Assembly: GCF_050113635.1 (NCBI RefSeq)
Contig: NZ_JBNJLT010000003.1
Coordinates: 372,001 to 436,000 of the forward strand
DNA length: 64,000 nucleotides
DNA from: Marinimicrobium sp050113635
Lineage (GTDB): Bacteria; Pseudomonadota; Gammaproteobacteria; Pseudomonadales; Cellvibrionaceae
Direction: 5' to 3'
Part shown: positions 34,119-42,632 of the stretch, piece by piece
Layout of the letters: the number at the start of each line of letters is the position of its first letter
Position numbering within the stretch: position 1 is the first letter of the stretch
The notes under the pieces: model-generated
Seen by the model: only the letters and a program-made list of their open reading frames with translations
The model's database searches: none
What the model was told of the DNA's origin: nothing
Translations under genes and position numbers: made by a program

Positions 34119-36317
34119 ATGAAGACACTCCTGGCGATAGGTTTGGTTCTGGCGTGCTCACTAGGCAGCGTTGTCACTCAAGCGGAAGACGGCTACGACA
34201 TGTGGCTGCGTTACCACCTCATTGAAAACCGCGACCTGCGCAACGACTATCAGCGCCAGCTTCGTACCCTGGTGGCGCCCGCCGATGCCGGCGTTATTCA
34301 CGCTGCCGCCGAAGAACTGGAGCGGGGCATCAGCGGTTTGTTGGGCGAACCGCTGGAGCGCGCAGAGCGCCCGGCGCGGCGCGGCTCGCTGGTCATTGGC
34401 ACACCGGGTACGTCCGAACTGATTGCCGAGCTGGGATGGGAAGATCGCCTGGCGAAACAGGGGCCAGAAGGGTTCCTGATCGAAACCGCCAAAGTGGGTG
34501 GCAGAAGTGCCCTGGTGATTGCCTCCGAGGGCGAGAGCGGTGTGCTATACGGCGCGTTTCATTTGCTGCGCCTGATGCAGACCCAAGAGAGCCTGAAAGA
34601 CATATCGGTGGCCGAAGCGCCCAAGGTGCAGCACCGGGTTGTCAATCACTGGGATAACCTGAACCGGCTGGTCGAACGCGGTTACGCCGGTTTGTCCCTG
34701 TGGGACTGGGGTACGCTGCCGCAATACGCTGAAAACCCTCGTTATAAGGACTACGCCCGCATCAACGCCTCGCTCGGTATCAATGGCACCGTGCTGAATA
34801 ACGTCAATGCCGATCCGCGTATCCTCTCCGATCAGTTCCTGGAAAAGGTGGCGGCGCTGGCCGGTGTCTTTCGTCAGTACGGCATCAAAACCTATATCTC
34901 CATCAACTATGACTCACCGCGCGCGTTCGGCGATCTGGACACCTCCGACCCGTTGGATCCGCGCGTACAGCAGTGGTGGAAGGACAAAGTCTCCCAGGTG
35001 TACGAGCACATTCCCGACCTCGGTGGCTTCCTGGTCAAGGCGGACTCCGAAGGGCAGCCGGGCCCACAGGGGTACGGTCGCAACCACGCCGATGGCGCCA
35101 ATATTCTGGCCGACGCCTTGAAACCCTACGGCGGTGTGGTGTTCTGGCGGGCGTTTGTGTACTCCCCGGAACAGGGCGATCGCTTCCGTGAAGCCTACGA
35201 TGAATTCATGCCACTGGACGGAAAATTCCGCGATAACGTGATTCTCCAGATTAAAAACGGTCCCATTGACTTCCAGCCGCGTGAGCCCGCCTCGCCGTTA
35301 TTCGGTGCGCTGGAGGAAACCAACATCATGCTCGAACTGCAAGTGACCCAGGAATACTTCGGCTTCTCCTACCATCTGGCGTACCAGGGCCCCCTGTTTG
35401 AAGAGATTCTGGATACCGACACCTACGCTAAAGGCGAAGGCAGTACGGTCGGGAAAATTCTCGGCGGAGAGGTGTTTGACTACCAGCAAACCGGCATGGC
35501 CGCAGTGATCAACCCGGGAACGGATCGCAACTGGACCGGACACCCCTTTGTGCAGTCGAGCTGGTATGCCTTTGGCCGTATGGCCTGGGACTACGAGCTC
35601 CGTTCAGAGGCGATTGCGGACGAGTGGATGCGCATGACCTTCAGCAATGATCCGTCGTTTCTCGATCCGATTGGCGAGGTAATGGCTATGTCGCGCGAAG
35701 CAGGTGTTAATTACCGGAATCCTCTCGGGCTGACGCACCTTTATGCACAGGGTCATCATTACGGGCCCGCGCCCTGGCATGATACCTCGGGTCGCGCGGA
35801 CTGGACGGCCACTTATTACCACCGGGCTGAAAAAGACGGTATTGGTTTTGATCGAACCAAAACGGGCTCCAATGCCATTGAGCAGTACCACCGTCCGGTG
35901 GCCGAACGGTTCGGGGATTTGAACAGAATCGATGAAGACTACCTGCTGTGGTTTCACCATGTCGGTTGGGATCACCAGCTGCAATCGGGTCGAACCGTTT
36001 GGAACGAGCTGGTTCACAAATACGATGAAGGCGTCGAGCAAGTGCGGGCAATGCAGGATCGCTGGGCCAGCGTGGAAGCGCTGGTGGACAACGAACGCTA
36101 TCAGCACGTGAAGGCGCTGCTGGAAATTCAGTTGCGCGATGCCATTCGGTGGCGCGACTCCAGTGTGGCCTACTTTCAAAGTGTGAATGGACTCCCGCTG
36201 CCAGAAGGTTCTCCCAAGCCCGAACACAGCCTGGAGCACTATAAACAGCTCGAAAACACCTTTTACGTGCCCGACCCCTGGCACCCCAAAGGCGATGACC
36301 ACCGCGTGGACTACTGA
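34119..36317 (+). CDS. Alpha-glucuronidase, glycoside hydrolase family 67
   Basis: Releases 4-O-methyl-glucuronic acid from xylo-oligosaccharides made by xylanases. The 732-residue protein has a signal peptide (cleavage after about residue 22), so it acts outside the cytoplasm, probably in the periplasm or on the outer membrane. Catalytic residues E311 (K-A-D-S-E-G-Q), D384 (G-P-I-D-F-Q) and E412 (V-T-Q-E-Y) align with E292, D365 and E393 of the Cellvibrio japonicus GH67 enzyme at a constant offset of 19. A GTATAC operator lies at its promoter and a terminator follows. The GntR regulator downstream is the likely controller. Confidence 0.96.
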   Translation: MKTLLAIGLVLACSLGSVVTQAEDGYDMWLRYHLIENRDLRNDYQRQLRTLVAPADAGVIHAAAEELERGISGLLGEPLERAERPARRGSLVIGTPGTSELIAELGWEDRLAKQGPEGFLIETAKVGGRSALVIASEGESGVLYGAFHLLRLMQTQESLKDISVAEAPKVQHRVVNHWDNLNRLVERGYAGLSLWDWGTLPQYAENPRYKDYARINASLGINGTVLNNVNADPRILSDQFLEKVAALAGVFRQYGIKTYISINYDSPRAFGDLDTSDPLDPRVQQWWKDKVSQVYEHIPDLGGFLVKADSEGQPGPQGYGRNHADGANILADALKPYGGVVFWRAFVYSPEQGDRFREAYDEFMPLDGKFRDNVILQIKNGPIDFQPREPASPLFGALEETNIMLELQVTQEYFGFSYHLAYQGPLFEEILDTDTYAKGEGSTVGKILGGEVFDYQQTGMAAVINPGTDRNWTGHPFVQSSWYAFGRMAWDYELRSEAIADEWMRMTFSNDPSFLDPIGEVMAMSREAGVNYRNPLGLTHLYAQGHHYGPAPWHDTSGRADWTATYYHRAEKDGIGFDRTKTGSNAIEQYHRPVAERFGDLNRIDEDYLLWFHHVGWDHQLQSGRTVWNELVHKYDEGVEQVRAMQDRWASVEALVDNERYQHVKALLEIQLRDAIRWRDSSVAYFQSVNGLPLPEGSPKPEHSLEHYKQLENTFYVPDPWHPKGDDHRVDY

Positions 36318-36339
36318 TCCACGGCCGATAAGCCTGTTT

Positions 36340-36375
36340 AACAGGGTCCTGCCCCTATTTCAGGACCCTGTTTTA
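36340..36375 (+). terminator. Terminator after the GH67 gene
   Basis: An 11-bp perfect stem (36341-36351 with 36361-36371), a nine-base loop and TTTT. Confidence 0.88.
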
Positions 36376-36377
36376 CT

Positions 36378-36389
36378 GAGGTATACTGT
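36378..36389 (+). promoter_or_regulatory. GTATAC operator before the GntR regulator gene
   Basis: GAGGTATACTGT has the same GTATAC core and again overlaps a TATACT -10 hexamer, about 30 bp before the regulator start. This fits autoregulation. Confidence 0.5.
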
Positions 36390-36418
36390 GCCAACACTCA
36401 ACCTGGGAATAGAAGACC

Positions 36419-37132
36419 GTGGCTATACCCGCCGAGCATAATCCTCCTTCGCGCAAACGCCGAATTGCCGGCGACCGCTCTGTGTCTGCCCAGATTTTTG
36501 AGTTCATTCGCGATGCCATTGTCGGCATGGAATTCCAGCCCGGGCAGATGATTCCCGAGACCGCTCTGGCCGAACAGTTCGGCGTCAGTCGCACCCCGGT
36601 CCGCGAGGCGTTGATAAAGCTGTCCAATATCGGCTTTGTGGACGTCCTGCCGCAGCGGGGCACCTATGTGTCCCGCTTCAGCATGGAAAAAATTCTGGAG
36701 GCCCGCTTCATTCGGGAAGCGCTTGAGCTGGCGGTAATTTCCAGCGTCGCCGAGCAAGCCGATGACGCCTTGATTCAGGCGTGCGAACACATCCTGCATG
36801 AGCAACAACTCGCCGCCGATAATGACAACGCTCTCGCGTTTCAAAAGCTTGACGATCACTTCCATCAAACGCTGGCCAGCCGCACGCAATACCCGCGCGT
36901 GGCGCAATTGATTGAGTCGGAAAAGGCGCATATGGATCGGGTGCGCAATTTGAGTTTGCATATCAGCGGTCAGTATCGTCATGTGCTGGAGCAGCACCGC
37001 GCGATTCTGGAGGCGGTCAAATCACACGACCCGGTAGCGGCCCGTCAGGCGATGTCGGTGCATATGCAGGATGTCTACAAAGTGCTGACACTGATTCCGC
37101 AGGAGCACCCGGAATATTTCACGGACGAGTAG
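36419..37132 (+). CDS. GntR-family transcriptional regulator, FCD subfamily
   Basis: A 237-residue repressor-type protein. The N-terminal winged helix (about 20-88) has Q-I-F-E-F-I-R-D-A-I, P-E-T-A-L-A-E-Q-F-G-V-S-R-T-P-V-R-E-A-L. The C-terminal FCD helical domain (about 95-220) has D-x3-H and late histidines (H-R-A-I-L, H-M-Q-D-V) that usually hold a metal and effector. The start is GTG at 36419. Position next to GH67 and the shared operators suggest it senses a glucuronate or xylan catabolite, as UxuR/ExuR do; the effector is inferred. Confidence 0.88.
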   Translation: MAIPAEHNPPSRKRRIAGDRSVSAQIFEFIRDAIVGMEFQPGQMIPETALAEQFGVSRTPVREALIKLSNIGFVDVLPQRGTYVSRFSMEKILEARFIREALELAVISSVAEQADDALIQACEHILHEQQLAADNDNALAFQKLDDHFHQTLASRTQYPRVAQLIESEKAHMDRVRNLSLHISGQYRHVLEQHRAILEAVKSHDPVAARQAMSVHMQDVYKVLTLIPQEHPEYFTDE

Positions 37133-37179
37133 CGTCGCTGCGATGGGTCCACACCAAAAGAAACAGGTAGTTCGAAATC

Positions 37180-37458
37180 ATGAAAGCGGCACTGAAAAAA
37201 TTCTTCGCCCCCATTCTAAACCTGTTTGAAGGCGGCGATGGGGAGTACCAGTATAAACCCTCGCACCGGACGATTCTCTGGGTGGTGGGAGGCCTGTTTC
37301 TGACACTGTCTCTGGTGTCTACCACGATTGCTATACTCGTGGGCTACTACGAAGCCATTATCCCGTTGATGGCCTTCCTGCTGGTGGGCGCGATCTGCCT
37401 GATCGTGGGTGCCCTGGGCAGTGATCGCGCCGTCGCCAGAATCTGGGGCAGCAAGTAA
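37180..37458 (+). CDS. Small two-helix membrane protein
   Basis: A 92-residue protein with a basic N-terminus (M-K-A-A-L-K-K-F-F), a short charged segment and two transmembrane helices (about 32-53 and 58-78), ending A-R-I-W-G-S-K. The family is not recognised. It converges with the Kef-type antiporter, four bp apart. No functional inference is possible beyond membrane location. Confidence 0.65.
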   Translation: MKAALKKFFAPILNLFEGGDGEYQYKPSHRTILWVVGGLFLTLSLVSTTIAILVGYYEAIIPLMAFLLVGAICLIVGALGSDRAVARIWGSK

Positions 37459-37462
37459 CCGG

Positions 37463-39298
37463 CTATGACGCCGGATCGGTCGTGCGGACAGTCTCGTTCG
37501 GTGTTTTCTGTTGACGGTCCTCTTCCAGCACTTGCCGCAGGTTTTCCAGATTTTGGTACACCGCTTTTCCGTACCGTTCGTCGTCACCCCAGATAGGCGC
37601 TAGTTCCTCAAAGGTACGTTCGTCATGCTCCGCGAAACGCCGGGCGTGTGCTGTGGCCTGTTCGGGTGTCTGGCCCAGCGCGGTCAGCGCGTCTTCTCCC
37701 AGTTTGAGCGCCGAGTGAAAGGTCTCCCGGCGGATGGTTTGTATGCCGCGCTCACGCAAATGGTATGCGTGGTTGCGATCCACGGCCCGGGCGATGATCT
37801 TCAGGTCGGGAAAGTGCTTGCGCGCGGTGTCTACAATACTTAACGAGCGATTCACATCGTCTACCGCGACCACCAATAACGCCGCGTCCGCTGCGCCCGC
37901 TTGCTCTAACAGCGTGCGCCGGGACGCATCGCCATAGAATACCTTACTGCCAAAACGCCGAAGCAAATCGACCTGCCCCGGGTTATTGTCGAGAATCGTC
38001 ATGGGAATGTTGTCGCTGTTCATCATACGCCCAACGATCTGCCCAAAGCGGCCGTACCCGGCAATGATCACGCCTTTGGAGGGTGTGGGCGTGTCGTAAT
38101 GGGGCTTGTTGACAGGCTTGTGGAAGGGCAGATGCTCAAACGCCATAAACAGCAGGGCCGTGCCCACCATGGTGACCGCGACGACCAGATTCAGCAGCTC
38201 CGCATCCCCCTGGCTGAGCACACCGGCGGTCAGTCCAGCGGCGGAAATCACAAAAGCAAACTCACCCCCTTGGGAGAGCGAAATACCGAATAGAATTTTT
38301 TCGGACCGCCCAAATTGAAACAGACTGCCAATCCCGTACAGTACGACAAACTTCAATGCCATCAACCCGGTGGCCGCGCCCAGAACCACCAGGGGATGTT
38401 CTTTGAGTAGCGGGTAATCGATGCTGGCGCCCACGCTCAGGAAAAACAAACCCATCAGCAGTCCCTTAAAAGGATTGAGGTCCGCTTCGATTTCGTGGCG
38501 AAACTCGCTTTCGGCCAGCACCACACCGGCAATAAACGCACCCAGCGCCGGAGAAAGGCCAATCGCCGTCATCGCCAGCGTCACTCCGACCACGATGAGC
38601 AGGACAAAGCCGGTGAACAATTCGGGTTGACGCGCTCCGGCGATCAGCCGGAAAACGGGCCGCAGCCCGTACCGTGCGACCAGAACCAGCCCTACAATGC
38701 CCAGCACCGTGACGATGGCTTGCAGATACTCCGGCAACGCGCCGAGCAGACTTCCCTGGTCGGTGGCCTCGGCATGGCCTCCGCTGGCGGAGGCCAGCAA
38801 CGGAATCAGTGCCAGAATGGGGATGACGGCAATATCCTGAAACAGCAGGACGGAAAAACTGTGCTGGCCCACACTGGAATTCAGCAGCCCACGCTCCTCC
38901 AGCGTTTGCAGCACAATAGCGGTGGATGACAGGGCAAGCGTCATACCGACCAGGAGGGCTGTCGCCATCGGCACGCCGAATAACCACACGGCACCGCTGA
39001 CCACGAAGGCGGATAACACCACCTGCGCACCGCCCATTCCCAGAATCGCACGGCGCAGGCTCCACAATCGTTGGGGGCGCAATTCCAGCCCGATCAGGAA
39101 CAACATGATCACCACGCCAAACTCGGCAAAATTCAGTACGGATTCAGGATGGCTGACAAAATTCAGCACGTGAGGACCGAGCAGGCTGCCGGCGATCAGG
39201 TAACCGAGAACCGAGCCAAAGCCCAGACGTTTGGAGAGTGTGACCACAATCACCGCCGCGCAAAGGTAGACGGCGGCATCCGTCAGAAAATGTTGCAT
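37463..39298 (-). CDS. Kef-type glutathione-regulated K+/H+ antiporter family protein
   Basis: A 611-residue membrane protein. About twelve hydrophobic segments (1-380) form a CPA2 exchanger core with G-L-E-L-R-P-x-R-L-W and S-P-A-L-G-A-F-I-A-G-V-V-L-A-E-S. A TrkA-N/RCK domain (about 405-520) has G-Y-G-R-F-G and a following D-A-S-R-R. The length matches KefB/KefC, which protect cells from electrophiles by acidifying the cytoplasm. No KefF/KefG ancillary gene adjoins it, so glutathione gating is assumed rather than seen. Confidence 0.9.
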   Translation of the reverse strand: MQHFLTDAAVYLCAAVIVVTLSKRLGFGSVLGYLIAGSLLGPHVLNFVSHPESVLNFAEFGVVIMLFLIGLELRPQRLWSLRRAILGMGGAQVVLSAFVVSGAVWLFGVPMATALLVGMTLALSSTAIVLQTLEERGLLNSSVGQHSFSVLLFQDIAVIPILALIPLLASASGGHAEATDQGSLLGALPEYLQAIVTVLGIVGLVLVARYGLRPVFRLIAGARQPELFTGFVLLIVVGVTLAMTAIGLSPALGAFIAGVVLAESEFRHEIEADLNPFKGLLMGLFFLSVGASIDYPLLKEHPLVVLGAATGLMALKFVVLYGIGSLFQFGRSEKILFGISLSQGGEFAFVISAAGLTAGVLSQGDAELLNLVVAVTMVGTALLFMAFEHLPFHKPVNKPHYDTPTPSKGVIIAGYGRFGQIVGRMMNSDNIPMTILDNNPGQVDLLRRFGSKVFYGDASRRTLLEQAGAADAALLVVAVDDVNRSLSIVDTARKHFPDLKIIARAVDRNHAYHLRERGIQTIRRETFHSALKLGEDALTALGQTPEQATAHARRFAEHDERTFEELAPIWGDDERYGKAVYQNLENLRQVLEEDRQQKTPNETVRTTDPAS

Positions 39299-39372
39299 GG
39301 AGTGCCCTTGTCGGTATTTCAGAGACAGGGGTTGAGTTTAGCGGTAACCGAGGGTGTGTGGAACGGCTGATC

Positions 39373-39400
39373 AAAAAAAGCCCTCCGATAAAGGAGGGCC
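39373..39400 (-). terminator. Terminator after the first TonB-dependent receptor
   Basis: On the minus strand a 7-bp GCCCTCC/GGAGGGC stem with a TTTATC loop is followed by TTTTTTT. Confidence 0.9.
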
Positions 39401-39444
39401 GAAAGGAGGTCGACAGGAGAGTGTAAAAAGAAAAACATGACCCG

Positions 39445-42282
39445 CTAGAAATCCAGTCGCACGCCCGCTTCGATGGTGGGGCCGTATTCTTCATATTGGG
39501 AATTGAACGAGGGGTTGCCCCAATAAGCGTACAGAGGTTCATCGTTCAGGTTCACCAGGTTCAGATAAACCTGCGCCATATCGTTGATCTTGTATTTGCT
39601 GGTCACATCGATCTGGATGTGGTCGTCCTGATAGCGATCAAACATCGGGTCAGACGCGTCGTCGGTTTCTTCGAAGAATTCACTGCGGTAGGCCGCAGCG
39701 ATGCGCAGGGTAAAACCGTGCTTTTCATAGCCCAGGGCGAAGCTGGCGATATGGTCGGACTGTCCCGGCAATGGAATGCCTCCGTCGCGTTCCGGCATAT
39801 CAGACTCGCTATCGGTAAACGTGTAGCTGGTATCCACCAGAAAGCCATCCCAGGGCGCAGGCAGGAAGTCGAACTGACGGATATAAGCCAGCTCAATACC
39901 GTACAGTTCTGCGTCACCGCCGTTCACCACCTGACTGACTTCATCAAACGCCTCGTAAGGTGGCTCGCCAGCCACGTTGGCGCTCAGGAAGTAGTTGCTG
40001 ATGTCCTTGTAGAAAAAGCCGGCTGACAGCATGCTGACACCGGTGGGATAGTATTCCCAGCGTAGATCGAAGTTAGTGGACTCCAGCGGCTCCAGGTCCG
40101 GATTACCCTTCTCGGCGACGCGCTCAAGGTCGGCACCGGAGCCTTCGACCTCAATAATCTGCCAGGGACCGGCGGCCTCGAAACCCGGACGGGCAATGGT
40201 TTTGCTCAGCGCGCCACGAACCGACATGTTCTCCTGGAGCTGGTAGTTCAGGTGCAAGCTCGGCAGCACGTGGCTATAGCTTTTGCTGTCGGAAAAGGGG
40301 TTCAGTTGCGGTTCGCCATCGTTGATGTTTTCATCAATGGTCACCTGGGTGCCGGCGGCTGCATAGTCGGTATCTTCGACGCGAACACCGCCCACCACCG
40401 TCAGGCGTTCGAACTCGGCGTTGGCCATCAGGTAAGCCGCATTGATGTCCTCCTCAATATCGTAATCTTCCGCCGTACTATTGATCAGGCTGTCCGTCTC
40501 GTTTCGTTCAAAGTTGTTGCGGTTGCCGTAAAAGAACTCGCGGTAATTATTGCGGTCGACGGCGGGGCCAAAGTCACCGCGCGGTGGATAGTCCACGGGA
40601 GAATCCTGGGCGAAATCGGCGATGGTATAAGTGCCGCCGAAGTCTTCGTAAATACTAATGTCGATATTATTTTCTTTCTCACGCTGGCGGCTTTTAAAGC
40701 CGAACTTAATAAAGCCCGGCACGTCGCCGAACATCACGTGGCGTTTCGCGTTAAAGGCCAGCGCAAGTTCGCGTTCTTCGTTGAACACCGTTTCGCCTTC
40801 AGCGGACTGGAGAACGAAATCGCTGGCGTTGGATCCCTGCTCACCGATGACGTACAAAAGGGGTTGTTGCGCGTCTCCGGATTTGTCGTAACCCATGGCG
40901 ACGCCTTCGGCGAGGGACTCACCGGTAATTTCCAGGTTGCCCGACTCGCCCGCTACGGCATAGCCCAGGCTGTAATCAAACGTCCAGTTATCAAACGAGT
41001 TTTCACCGCCAATGCTATAACTTTCGATTTCGACGATTTTGTTGCTGTCAGAGTGCGCCTTTTCGTACTCGGCACCGGAAAACTCACCGCGGTTCTCGGT
41101 CAAGCTGTCGATGTCGCCGTCTTCAAATTTAAAGATATTCTCTTCTTTGGTCTCGGCGTCGTCGAATTCGCTGAACATGGTGCGCAGGTAATACTCTGAG
41201 GTGTCGCTCGGACGGTAATCAAAGTTCAGGGCGACACTGGTTCTCTTCCGGGTCAGTACGTAGTCCCGCTGCTCGCCTTCAAGCATGGCGTTGACGTCGT
41301 TGCCGTCCGGGGTTTCAGTCATCTCCCAAGGGGCAGCTTCAATACCGTCAGAAACGGTATCTCGGTCAAATTGGCTTACGGCAAAGGCGATGCCGAAATT
41401 GTCCTCTCCGCCGCCGATGCTGAACAGGTCCGTATAGGAAGCGGAAATGTCCGGGCTGGTTTCTTCATTGGTCGTGTTGTAGCTGCCGCCGACTGTAATG
41501 CTGCCGCTGCGTCCACCCAAGTCAAACGCCGTCAGTGTTTTGACTTCAATATTACCGCCTACGGCGTCGCCATCCATATCCGGGGTAATGGCTTTGGTAA
41601 TTTCTACAGACTCCACGAGATCCGATGAAATAGCATCCAGGTTCACCGCCCGGCTGCCGGCTTCTGGTCCGGGAATGCGCATACCGTTAATGGTCGTCGA
41701 GTTGAAGCTGGGATCAATCCCGCGAATCACCACAAAGCGGCCTTCCCCCTGATCCCGTTGTACCGAAATGCCGGGCGCGCGCTGCAACGCTTCTGCTACG
41801 TTCTGATCCGGAAAGTTACCCACGGAGTCGGACGATAGAACGTCAATGACTGAAATAGCGTTGCGGCGGCGGTTGATGGCGGCGGCCTGGCCGGCGGCCT
41901 GGCTATCAATCAACAACCCCTGCAATTGATTGGCGTTTTCCTGGTCGCTGCCGCCACCGATTCGAATATTAACCTTCGCGGTTTGTCCGGCCACCACGGT
42001 GACGGCAACACGCTCGGGCATGGCGCCCGCGTAGGCCGCTACCAGTTCGTACTCACCTTCCGGAACATTGTTAAACCGAAAGCTACCGTCTCGACCGGTC
42101 ACCTCGCGGCGCCGCTCGCCCTCAATGCGGACTTCAGCATCAGGAAACGTATATTCGCCGGTCGCATCGGTGACGTCGCCACTGATAACGCCGGTCGTTT
42201 GTGCCTGGACGTTGGCCCAGAACAGGATGGTAAACATGCCGGTGAGCATGGTTACCATAGATCGAGATAATCGTTTAGGCAT
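39445..42282 (-). CDS. TonB-dependent outer-membrane receptor with N-terminal carboxypeptidase-regulatory-like domain
   Basis: A 945-residue outer-membrane transporter. It has a signal peptide (cleavage near V-Q-A-Q), then a CarboxypepD_reg-like beta domain (about 30-105, with D-G-S-F-R-F-N-N-V-P-E-G-E-Y). The plug domain (S-V-G-N-F-P-D-Q-N-V-A-E-A-L-Q-R and V-I-R-G-I-D) and a 22-strand-type barrel ending in aromatic F follow. The ATG at 42282 has GGGGA upstream and opens onto the signal peptide; the frame stays open further but adds 56 unlikely residues. It diverges from the PhoX-ExbBD-TonB operon and shares a control region with Pho-box-like repeats, so a phosphate-containing substrate is inferred. 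Confidence 0.92.
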   Translation of the reverse strand: MPKRLSRSMVTMLTGMFTILFWANVQAQTTGVISGDVTDATGEYTFPDAEVRIEGERRREVTGRDGSFRFNNVPEGEYELVAAYAGAMPERVAVTVVAGQTAKVNIRIGGGSDQENANQLQGLLIDSQAAGQAAAINRRRNAISVIDVLSSDSVGNFPDQNVAEALQRAPGISVQRDQGEGRFVVIRGIDPSFNSTTINGMRIPGPEAGSRAVNLDAISSDLVESVEITKAITPDMDGDAVGGNIEVKTLTAFDLGGRSGSITVGGSYNTTNEETSPDISASYTDLFSIGGGEDNFGIAFAVSQFDRDTVSDGIEAAPWEMTETPDGNDVNAMLEGEQRDYVLTRKRTSVALNFDYRPSDTSEYYLRTMFSEFDDAETKEENIFKFEDGDIDSLTENRGEFSGAEYEKAHSDSNKIVEIESYSIGGENSFDNWTFDYSLGYAVAGESGNLEITGESLAEGVAMGYDKSGDAQQPLLYVIGEQGSNASDFVLQSAEGETVFNEERELALAFNAKRHVMFGDVPGFIKFGFKSRQREKENNIDISIYEDFGGTYTIADFAQDSPVDYPPRGDFGPAVDRNNYREFFYGNRNNFERNETDSLINSTAEDYDIEEDINAAYLMANAEFERLTVVGGVRVEDTDYAAAGTQVTIDENINDGEPQLNPFSDSKSYSHVLPSLHLNYQLQENMSVRGALSKTIARPGFEAAGPWQIIEVEGSGADLERVAEKGNPDLEPLESTNFDLRWEYYPTGVSMLSAGFFYKDISNYFLSANVAGEPPYEAFDEVSQVVNGGDAELYGIELAYIRQFDFLPAPWDGFLVDTSYTFTDSESDMPERDGGIPLPGQSDHIASFALGYEKHGFTLRIAAAYRSEFFEETDDASDPMFDRYQDDHIQIDVTSKYKINDMAQVYLNLVNLNDEPLYAYWGNPSFNSQYEEYGPTIEAGVRLDF

Positions 42283-42399
42283 TGCGTGATCCCCTAGAGA
42301 AATTATAAGAACCCGGCTGGTCGTCCTGATCGGTGGGCATGTGCATGTGATTTTGTTGACAAAGGCATAGCGTCGCGAGCGACACGCTAGTGTGTACAG

Positions 42400-42417
42400 A
42401 TGACAGTGGCGCAACAG
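42400..42417 (-). promoter_or_regulatory. Possible Pho box for the TonB-dependent receptor
   Basis: On the minus strand CTGTTGC-N4-CTGTCAT, two heptamers 11 bp apart; the second equals the PhoB half-site consensus. A TAGCGT -10-like hexamer begins 10 bp further on. It is weaker than the plus-strand set. Confidence 0.4.
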
Positions 42418-42463
42418 AAATATGAACAGACGATTAAGCTTTAGTGACAAAAAGGCGGGTGAG

Positions 42464-42519
42464 TTGTCATTTTAAGTTCATCGTTATGTCATGGGGATGT
42501 CATACCCCGGTCGCATACT
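42464..42519 (+). promoter_or_regulatory. Double Pho box and promoter of the PhoX-TonB operon
   Basis: Four heptamers start at 42464 (TTGTCAT), 42475 (AGTTCAT), 42486 (ATGTCAT) and 42497 (ATGTCAT), each exactly 11 bp apart. This is two 22-bp Pho boxes in tandem. A CATACT -10 element (42514-42519) begins 10 bp after the last heptamer, the same distance as in E. coli phoA, and no -35 is needed. PhoB-dependent activation under phosphate starvation is strongly suggested. Confidence 0.8.
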
Positions 42520-42632
42520 TCGCGCACATTGAATATTTCTCACAAAGGACGCAGAGCGGCATGATCAGGAATGATCGTACCGTGGCGGATTTCTTTTATC
42601 TGTAATAATGGACTTTCACAGTTGGGTAGGAC

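Noticed and set aside
40252..41199. A 315-codon open frame antisense to the first TonB receptor
   Set aside because: Shadow frame; Val/Phe/Ala-rich text typical of reversed acidic barrel coding sequence.
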